From SVTX01 sp045588675 (GTDB lineage: Bacteria; Bacillota; Clostridia; Oscillospirales; CAG-272), in NCBI GenBank assembly GCA_045588675.1, contig JAZNER010000038.1, positions 1-38,342 of the forward strand: a stretch of 38,342 nucleotides of DNA, in the 5' to 3' direction. A program made the translations under genes and the position numbers. Each line of letters begins with the position of its first letter. The stretch's first letter is position 1. Below the pieces are notes generated by a model. It ran no database searches. It saw nothing but the letters and a program-made list of their open reading frames with translations, and was not told where the DNA came from. Shown in pieces: positions 24,227-31,100 of this stretch.

Positions 24227-24402
24227 TTTTCCACACAAGTTTTCCACTGTGTGTTGAAAACTGTTGATTATTATCGCAAAATTCGACAAAATGTATAAAT
24301 ATTCCTTCACTTTAGCCTTAAATACCCTTGATTTACAAGGATTATTGTTGATAAGTCTGTGGAAAGTGTGGATAAGTAGAACAAAAGACCGTATGTTGAA
24401 AA
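24227..24402. promoter_or_regulatory. DnaA-box cluster in the tsaD-rex intergenic region
   Basis: Nonamers resembling TTATCCACA on either strand: 24227-24235 TTTTCCACA (8/9); 24240-24248 TTTTCCACT (7/9); 24252-24260 TGTTGAAAA (minus, 7/9); 24262-24270 TGTTGATTA (minus, 7/9); 24346-24354 TGTTGATAA (minus, 8/9); 24358-24366 TGTGGAAAG (minus, 7/9); 24367-24375 TGTGGATAA (minus, perfect); 24394-24402 TGTTGAAAA (minus, 7/9). Eight matches in ~176 bp, with two directly abutting, point to a DnaA-binding cluster. No dnaA, dnaN or rpmH gene is adjacent, so it is more likely a regulatory or titration site than the origin. The gap also contains the rex promoter region, though I could not pick a convincing -35/-10 pair. 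Confidence 0.65.
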
Positions 24403-24484
24403 GTCAGATTTGGTCTTAAAAACGGGAAAAATGTCGGTTATTTGATGAAAAATGAGATAAAATTAAGGTTTAGGATGTGTGATT

Positions 24485-25210
24485 ATGAACAACCAATTTA
24501 ACGAAAATGAATTTAAAATACTTGAAAAACAGAGCATTTCCCCAGCAGTAATACGACGACTTCCAAGATACTACCGCTATCTTTGCGAGCTAATTGCAAG
24601 AGGCAAGACAAGAATAAGCTCGGGCGAGCTTGCCGATATGATGAATGTCACAGCATCCCAAATCAGACAGGATTTGAATTGCTTTGGAGGATTTGGTCAG
24701 CAGGGATATGGCTATAATGTAAATTACCTATTCGCTAAAATAAGTGAAATACTCGGTGTTAGCGCGGGCTTTAAGGCTATTATAATCGGCGCGGGCGACC
24801 TTGGCCGAGCTCTTGTCCACCTTTCTATGTTTGAAAAGAGAGGTGTTGATATTTGCGCAATTTTTGACACAAGCAACGAGGCTGACGGTAAGGATTGCGC
24901 GGGTGTTCCTGTTTATCACATTAATGCGCTTGAAAGCTTCTGTGACGAAAATCCCGTTGATATCGCTGTTATAGCCTGTCCAAAGGAGCTTGTTCACGAC
25001 ATTGCAGACAGATGCGTGGCTATCGGCCTTAAAGGTATCTGGAACTATATGGGCGTTGAAATCAAATATACCGATAAGGATATAATTATAGAAAATATGC
25101 ACCTTGGCGACTCGCTTATGATACTTAACTGTCGAATTTGTCGAAATATGTACGATAAGGCTCACGACAGCAGTTTAGAAAACAGCTCAGAAAATAATGG
25201 CGAGGATTGA
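24485..25210 (+). CDS. rex: Redox-sensing transcriptional repressor Rex
   Basis: This 241-aa repressor leaves its operators when NADH rises and so couples fermentation and respiration genes to the NADH/NAD+ ratio. The N-terminal winged helix includes SPAVIRRLPRYYRYLCELIA and RISSGELADMMNVTASQIRQ, followed by DLNCFGGFGQQGYGYNV. The Rossmann domain has AIIIGAGDLGRALVHL and an Asp after the second strand (AIFDTS). The C-terminus has GIWNYMGVEIKY and the domain-swapped helix region with ENMHLGDSLMILN. The ATG at 24485 has AGGA 9 bases upstream; a GTG at 24479 is too close to it. Its stop codon abuts the next gene, implying co-transcription with the DnaD-like gene. Confidence 0.96.
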   Translation: MNNQFNENEFKILEKQSISPAVIRRLPRYYRYLCELIARGKTRISSGELADMMNVTASQIRQDLNCFGGFGQQGYGYNVNYLFAKISEILGVSAGFKAIIIGAGDLGRALVHLSMFEKRGVDICAIFDTSNEADGKDCAGVPVYHINALESFCDENPVDIAVIACPKELVHDIADRCVAIGLKGIWNYMGVEIKYTDKDIIIENMHLGDSLMILNCRICRNMYDKAHDSSLENSSENNGED

Positions 25211-26221
25211 TTGACTGTGAAATATAAAATTAATTATAAAAACGGTGTTTGCTCTATTCCTGATGGCGCACTTGAAAAAATGCACGACGCGGGGGCTTGT
25301 GAGCTTCGGGTTTTGATTACCCTTTGTTCAAGGCAAGGAGATATTGAGCTTTATGAGCTTGCCGAGGCAGCAAATTGCAGTGAGGACGAGGCAAGGGAAG
25401 CAATAGGATTTTGGCGAGGAGCAGGAATTGTTGATGCTTCGGGCAAGGCTTCAAATAGCTCCAAAAAAGATAAAAAAAGCTCAAAGAGTGATAATGACAG
25501 CTTGGACGACAGTAGGGACAAGTCCGACGGCGAAAAGACCGAGAAGAAAGAGAAAAAATTGCGCTCTGCCGACGAGCTTCCCAAATACACCTCTGAGGAG
25601 CTTTCAAATATTCTTGAGAGCAGAAAAGATACTGCTACGCTTATCAATGAGTGTCAGAATATTATGGGCAAGGTGTTCAATGTCAGAGAAATAAATGTGC
25701 TTATGGGTCTTGTTGACTATTTGCAGCTTGATTGCGAGTATATTATGATACTTCTTACATATTGTGTGTCAATTGGCAAAAAAACCTTGCATTACGCCGA
25801 AAAAATGGCGTTTGGTTTTTACGACCTCGGAATTATTGAAGCATCGGAGCTTTCTGCCGAGCTTAAAAGGCGTGAGGCTGCCCTTGATGCCGAGACACAG
25901 ATACGAGGATTGTTTGGCATTGGCGCGAGAGCATTTACAACGAAAGAAAAGAAGCTTATTTCTTCTTGGATAAACGATATGGGATACTCGATTGAAATAA
26001 TAAAAAAGGCATATGAGGTTACGGCTGATGCTACGGGCAATGCTTCAATCCCTTATGCCAATTCTGTGCTTGAACGCTGGAATGCGGCGAACTTGCGTAC
26101 GCTTGCGGAAATTGAGGCTTCATATCAGCAAAAGAAAATTGATGGCAAAGAGGCACAGGGTAGCTTTGATACTGATGATTTCTTTGAGGCGGCGGTGCGC
26201 AGAAGTCTTGGAGAGGATTGA
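25211..26221 (+). CDS. DnaD-domain replication initiation protein
   Basis: This 336-aa protein is predicted to act in helicase loading at the origin or restart sites. Residues 1-80 form a winged-helix-like domain (GACELRVLITLCSRQGDIEL, then AEAANCSEDEAREAIGFWRG). A low-complexity Ser/Lys/Asp/Glu linker follows at about 85-125. One DnaB_2/DnaD domain occupies about 140-215 (ECQNIMGKVFNVREINVLMG, then DYLQLDCEYIMILLTYCVSI). A second is at about 235-310 with the family signature YSIEIIKKAYEV followed by SIPYANSVLERWNAANLRT (the YxxxIxxxW motif). Either TTG at 25211 or GTG at 25217 could be the start; both lie near AGGA at 25203-25206. It directly follows rex and precedes the DnaI-like loader. 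Confidence 0.85.
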   Translation: MTVKYKINYKNGVCSIPDGALEKMHDAGACELRVLITLCSRQGDIELYELAEAANCSEDEAREAIGFWRGAGIVDASGKASNSSKKDKKSSKSDNDSLDDSRDKSDGEKTEKKEKKLRSADELPKYTSEELSNILESRKDTATLINECQNIMGKVFNVREINVLMGLVDYLQLDCEYIMILLTYCVSIGKKTLHYAEKMAFGFYDLGIIEASELSAELKRREAALDAETQIRGLFGIGARAFTTKEKKLISSWINDMGYSIEIIKKAYEVTADATGNASIPYANSVLERWNAANLRTLAEIEASYQQKKIDGKEAQGSFDTDDFFEAAVRRSLGED

Positions 26222-26275
26222 CTTAAACTTTAATTAATCTGTATGACGCAAATTGCTGTCATTTAAGGGGCTTTT

Positions 26276-27247
26276 ATGGGATTTAACAAGGATAATTACA
26301 AAAGAATAAAAGAAGAGTACGAGGGCAAGTATCTCCGCGCAATTGACGAGGCGAGATTTCGTCGCGAGGAGGTTCACAGGAGCGTTGAGGGGATTTCGGA
26401 AATTGACCGAGATTTGTCGCTTGTAGGCTTGCGAATTTTTGAGGCGTCTGTTAGAGGCGACAAGGCTGCTCTTGACCAGATAAACAAGGAAAACACCAAG
26501 CTTTTGTCCAAGAGAGCAGAGCTTTTGCGAAAGGCAGGCTATCCTTCTGATTATACAGAGGTTAAATATGAGTGCTCGCTTTGTGGGGATACGGGCGTGC
26601 TTGACAACAGAATGTGCAAGTGTATGAAGCAAAAGCTTACTGAGGCGGGCTTTATGAGCTCGGGTATGTATGACCTTATTAAAAGGCAGAGCTTTGAAAA
26701 TTTTGATTTGAAATATTATAAATCAGACAAGGACAATCTTGACAGAATGTCAAAAATCGTATCTGCGCTCAAAAGGTTTGCAAATGAATTTGAGCCTGAA
26801 AAATCTCCCAATATTGCTATGTTTGGAAATACCGGACTTGGAAAAACACATCTTTCGAGTGCAGTTGCAGGAGTTGTAATAGAAAAGGGAAATGATGTTT
26901 ATTACACAAGCGCTATGAATATGTTTGCCGATTTTGAGTACAGAAAGTTCGGCAATAGCGTATCTCCCGATGCTGAGGGAGATATTGATAAATATTTTTC
27001 TTGCGATTTGCTTATTGTTGACGACCTTGGAACAAAGATAAATAACCAATTTACTACCTCTTGTCTATATAACATAATAAATACCCGACTAAACAAGAAA
27101 AAGTCAACGGTTATCAGCACCAATTTAACTCAAGAAGAATTCAGAAAGAGATACTGGGACAGAATTGCAAGCCGAATTTTCGGCGAATATTTGATTTTGC
27201 CCTTCTGCGGAACAGATATAAGAGCTCAGAAATTAAATAAAAGATAA
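26276..27247 (+). CDS. DnaI/DnaC-like AAA+ helicase loader
   Basis: This 323-aa AAA+ ATPase is predicted to deliver the replicative helicase to DNA. The N-terminal ~95 residues are helical and charged. A zinc-binding loop follows at about 99-117, CSLCGDTGVLDNRMCKCMKQ. The AAA+ core has Walker A MFGNTGLGKTHLSSAVAGVV, Walker B CDLLIVDDLGTKINN, sensor 1 STVISTNLTQEEF, and the arginine-finger region YWDRIASRIFGEYLILPFCG. This matches clostridial DnaC/DnaI-type loaders that pair with DnaD-like proteins, the arrangement seen here (54-bp gap). An intrinsic terminator follows immediately. Confidence 0.9.
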   Translation: MGFNKDNYKRIKEEYEGKYLRAIDEARFRREEVHRSVEGISEIDRDLSLVGLRIFEASVRGDKAALDQINKENTKLLSKRAELLRKAGYPSDYTEVKYECSLCGDTGVLDNRMCKCMKQKLTEAGFMSSGMYDLIKRQSFENFDLKYYKSDKDNLDRMSKIVSALKRFANEFEPEKSPNIAMFGNTGLGKTHLSSAVAGVVIEKGNDVYYTSAMNMFADFEYRKFGNSVSPDAEGDIDKYFSCDLLIVDDLGTKINNQFTTSCLYNIINTRLNKKKSTVISTNLTQEEFRKRYWDRIASRIFGEYLILPFCGTDIRAQKLNKR

Positions 27248-27276
27248 AAAAAGGACTGCCTGGGCAGTCCTTTTTT
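27247..27276 (+). terminator. Intrinsic terminator of the rex-dnaD-dnaI unit
   Basis: AAAAAAGGACTGCC, TG, GGCAGTCCTTTTTT: a perfect palindrome starting at the stop codon of the loader gene. The inner pairs are probably open in the real loop. Confidence 0.92.
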
Positions 27277-27348
27277 ATGTATAAAATTAAAAAATCTGCT
27301 CAAACTATGCTTGTCATTCTAATTTATGTGCAGAAAGGAATAAAATTT

Positions 27349-27792
27349 ATGCAAACTATGACACGAGAAGCAGAATTGCTTGAACAAATTTATAAAAACG
27401 TAAAAATGGGCGCTGATTCAATAATCAAGCTTTTGCCCAAGGTGAGTGACGGAAAGTTCAAAACAGACCTCACAGACCAGTTAAACGGCTACGAGGGCTT
27501 TGCAAGCCGTGCAAAGCAGGGGTTGAAGGAACAGGGAGTTCACGCCAAGGAAGAGAATGTTGTGACGCGTATGTGGGCAAGCATTGGTATGACTATGAGC
27601 ACATTGACCGACTCTACTGACAGTCACATCGCGCAGATGGTAGCGGAAGGCTCTACAATGGGAATTACAGACGGCATTAAGCTTCTTCGCGACTATGAGA
27701 ACACGAATGTGTCCGAGAGCGCCTTGACACTTGCAAGAGATGTTATTTCCTTTGAGGAAAGAAATTTAGAGCGCGCAAAGGGCTATATTTAA
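27349..27792 (+). CDS. Small ferritin-like four-helix protein (DUF2383-like)
   Basis: This 147-aa all-helical protein starts MTREAELLEQIYKNVKMGAD after an initial MQT. It has four amphipathic helices, including SIIKLLPKVSDGKFKTDLTD and VTRMWASIGMTMSTLTDSTD. The final helix has ALTLARDVISFEERNLERAK. The plan resembles DUF2383-type ferritin-like proteins common in Clostridia. A canonical di-iron EExxH set is not evident, so metal binding is not assured. The ATG at 27349 follows AAAGGA by 9 bases. An earlier in-frame ATG at 27277 lies in the upstream terminator and was rejected. The gene ends 3 bp before the inverted-repeat element. Confidence 0.7.
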   Translation: MQTMTREAELLEQIYKNVKMGADSIIKLLPKVSDGKFKTDLTDQLNGYEGFASRAKQGLKEQGVHAKEENVVTRMWASIGMTMSTLTDSTDSHIAQMVAEGSTMGITDGIKLLRDYENTNVSESALTLARDVISFEERNLERAKGYI

Positions 27793-27833
27793 CAAAAATC
27801 CCACCTCGTATGGTTCGGGTTTTAAAGGACAGT

Positions 27834-27873
27834 AAAAAAGCCGATATGGATTTATTTCCGTACCGGCTTTTTT
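27834..27873 (+). terminator. Hairpin with T-run inside the left part of the element
   Basis: AAAAAAGCCGATATGGA, TTTA, TTCCGTACCGGCTTTTTT: an imperfect but long stem followed by T-rich sequence. It lies 42 bp after the ferritin-like gene and could act as its terminator although it is within the inverted-repeat element. Confidence 0.7.
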
Positions 27874-27921
27874 CTATTGTACCGCTAATAGTGGTGAGTG
27901 AGTGCGCTTTTTAAGCTTTTA

Positions 27922-28072
27922 GTGATATGCTGTCTTCGACAGCGTGATATTACTCGCCCTGCTCGTAGTGATATTGAAACCTTACGGTTTCAGTGATATT
28001 CTATTCGCCAAATAAACTCGAGTAGCGAATATCACTCGGTGTAAGCAGAATATAACTGCGAAGCAATATAAC
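27922..28072. repeat. Array of GTGATAT-separated short palindromes
   Basis: GTGATAT occurs at 27922, 27944, 27968 and 27993, and inverted (ATATCAC) at 28029. Between copies lie short hairpins with different stems but the same plan, for example GCTGTC-TTC-GACAGC and GAAACC-TTA-CGGTTTC. Then ATATAAC occurs at 28050 and 28066 around TGCGAAGCA. Stem sequences differ while the spacer word is constant. Confidence 0.65.
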
Positions 28073-28176
28073 TCGCCAGAGGCGAATAGAGTTGGGGTTG
28101 TGTCCTAAAGAACACAACGCCAAAAGAGGTGGGATTTAATGCTTTATAATTCAAATACTAAATTGAATTAACCTGC

Positions 28177-31100
28177 TCATTTGCCACAAAGAGCGCAAAC
28201 GCCGTTTTGTGTGAGTGTGTGAACGCACAAGCCTGTGTCATTCTTTCCGTTTACATAATTCTTGATATCATCAAGACTGTCAGCAAACGCCATATAATCA
28301 ACAGTGAATGTTGCATCTGTATCTGCCTTTACAGCCATTTGAAGGTAAACATATTTTGCATAATAATTGCCTTCAGCATCAGCAATATAAAGGTTGTTCT
28401 TTCCGCCATCACTTAAATCAATAACAGCTATGTGCCATTGATTGTCCTGAGTAGGCTTTATTTGATCGTAGAAGTTCAAATTAGCATATTGGCTCACCGC
28501 ATTGCCGTCAGCATCCTTGGGTGCAAATACATTGTTTCCCGCGTTACCTATAGTGGTAGCAGTCAAAACAAGGAATTGGCCTGCAAGGGCTTGCTTGTCA
28601 AACTTGTACTTGAACACCAAATATCTACCTGTGTTATTAACTCCACCGCGGTAAAGCTCAAAAGCTTGTACGGGCTGCTTTACAATATCAACCTCGTTTG
28701 CAACGACTCCGTTAGCCACAACAAAGTTGGGCTGTTCGGAAGAAGAACCGTTTGTAGAAGCACCTGTCTTAGTGTCATAAACGATCGCGGAGCTTCCATC
28801 ATAGAATGTAACCGTTGGAACGCTGGTATCATATTTAATTGCAGCTTCAAGGTCATTTGTAAGTCCTATAAAGCCAACATTCAATCTTCCGTCTGTGTGA
28901 CCCAACATCTTGTTGAAGGGGTCAAAACGGAGAAAGCTTGTGTAATATAACCCGTCTGAGCTTGGAGTAAATCCCGGTACTGCCTTTGACAAATCAATTA
29001 TTGTGATCTGCCAGTTTCCGTCTGCTGTAAATGTTTGCAGGTTTTTGTCGGTATATGTCATCTTAGCTCCGTCTGCCTTCGGTTCAATGTTGTTTACATA
29101 GAACTGAAGGGAACCGCTGTCATTCTTTGGCGTCATATATTTGATAACCAAATACTGACCTGAAAGCACGGGAGTAGATGACTGGAACAAATGATAGTAA
29201 GAATCTGCCTTTTCGGCGTTAGAGCCGTAGGTCATATATGTTCCATCCTCAGAAAGAGTTATCTCGCCAACACCTGAACCACCGTATGTGTTTGAAGCGT
29301 AAACGATCTTTTTGGGGCTGAAATAGAGAAGGAAGGGAGCGGGAGCAGGAGTTGTATCATCCTCATATACAACGGGCTCCTCGATCTTAATTTCGGGAAG
29401 TGTTCCGCCGTCGGTCTTAACCTGATAAGCCTTATCTTGATAATATGTAATTTCTTCCAGATCCTTGTTAGCTTCAAGAACATGCTCAAAGCTATCATCC
29501 ATTGCTATGTATTCAATATCGATCTGCATGGGTGTATTACCTAAGAATGGGTCAATACGAAGGAACTTAGCATAGTATGCACCGTTTGCATGAGAAGCAA
29601 AATCTGTGGGACACATCTCGGCAAAATCGACTACGAGAACGTGCCATTCGCCGTCCTTAATAAGTGCATTGGTGCCGTAGATTTTTCCTTCCTCCGAAGG
29701 AGTAAAATCATAAGTACTTGAATAAAATTCAAGAGGCAGCTTTGCTGGGTTAGATTCGGGAAGACGGTATTTGAGTACAACATATTGACCGGTCTTAACA
29801 GGAACAGGTACGCTGTTAAAGGTGAAGGGGAAGAAGTATCCTTCCTTCGCTTCGGCACTACTTTTAAGTGTTACATATTTTTCATCTTCTGAAAGCTTAA
29901 TATCACCGAATTGAGTGCTTGCCTTGCGGGCTTGTTCATACAGCTTTTTCGCGTCAACTACATAGTTAAGTCCGTCAACCAGACTTCCGTCACCGTAAAT
30001 GTCGGGTGCATCAGGGTCGAAGGGAGGCTCAACCTCGACTTCATATTTAGACTTATCAACTGTGAATTTGAATGTGCGGCTCTTAGCATCTGTCATATCA
30101 ACAACGAATGAATATGTAAAGAAGCCATCCTCGTAATGAACGCCATATCCGTCATAATTATTTGTGTATCCGCTGCTGTCAGGGTAGTAATTTGAGCTGA
30201 GGTTGTATCTTGTCCATTCGCCGTCAACCTTTTCCCAAACAGTAGGAATCGTAAGCTCTGTAAAGCCTGTAAGCCTGATAGTCGCGTAATACTTGCCTAT
30301 ATAGCCAAAGCCGTCAAGATAAGTGATATTTTTAAGCTCTTCAGTTGTATTGAAGCCACCGCTGATTGTAAACTCAGCATTCAAGCCGTCTGTTGAACGA
30401 GCTGTGGGAAGGAATGCGGTGTCAAGCTTCGTACAGTTTGCATCTGCTGTCAATGTCAAGGGATTGAGGAGAGAGTTTTCTCTGACCTGTCTTACATTTA
30501 TGTCCTCAAGCTCGTAATTAGATTTTTCTGAGCCCCAAGGCATAAGAATTGCATTGATCGTAAACTTATCGCCTGCCTTGAATGTAACTTCATCAAGGTC
30601 AAGTGTAAGAGATATTTTTTCGTTGAGGTCAACAATAACAAAGCGAGGAGTTGTTTCCTTGCCGCCAATTACGAAGCTGTAATCGGAAATAAGGAATGCG
30701 CAGTTTGTATAACCGTTCTTTCCCTTATAATTGGGAGAATAGTAAAGTGAGAAGTAGGGGCTCTCATCACCGAGAACATAGTATCTGGGAGTTTTCTTGG
30801 CGTTGAGCGGACGGGTTGCAAATTCATTATTCTTGTCAAGGTAGCCAAGACGCTCATAGTCTGTGTTGGAGTCGGCCGTTACAGAATAGAACGAGAAATT
30901 GTCTCTGAAATCCTTGAAGCTTATATCCTCAAGAACCTCATAGGTCATAGTATAGTAGGTTCTGTTCTCATCGGTCTGAGGCATTTCCATATGAGTATAT
31001 GAAATCTTCATCTTGCCGTCGTCGGTTATGTAATCCATAATAACCTCAGCGTAGGTGGGACCGGTTGAGATAATGTTCTGATTTACTGTTTCAGCCGCAC

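Larger units (their letters stand above)
27796..28137. mobile_element. 342-bp non-coding MITE-like element with 12-bp terminal inverted repeats
   Basis: The 384-bp gap between two genes is almost filled by an element bounded by AAATCCCACCTC (27796-27807) and its perfect reverse complement GAGGTGGGATTT (28126-28137). Inside are a terminator-like hairpin (27834-27873), a run of short palindromes separated by GTGATAT words (27922-28035), two ATATAAC-separated hairpins (28050-28080), and an inner hairpin GTTGTGT...ACACAAC near 28097-28118. There is no ORF, so any mobility would be in trans. TTTAA occurs next to both ends (27787-27791 and 28135-28139), but the ends are not symmetrical enough for me to call a target duplication. 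Confidence 0.6.

Noticed and set aside
24201..24484. Chromosomal origin oriC
   Set aside because: DnaA boxes are clustered, but dnaA, dnaN, rpmH and gyrase genes are absent and I saw no DnaA-trio or clear unwinding region. A regulatory cluster is the simpler reading.
27922..28072. CRISPR-like array of regularly spaced GTGATAT words
   Set aside because: The constant word is only 7 bp, the intervals are themselves palindromes, one copy is inverted, and no cas gene is present.
28432..28950. 172-aa plus-strand ORF antisense to the giant lipoprotein
   Set aside because: No ribosome binding site or promoter. It is a mirror frame of a strongly supported long gene. The same holds for the antisense frames at 35359-35769 and 36286-36618.
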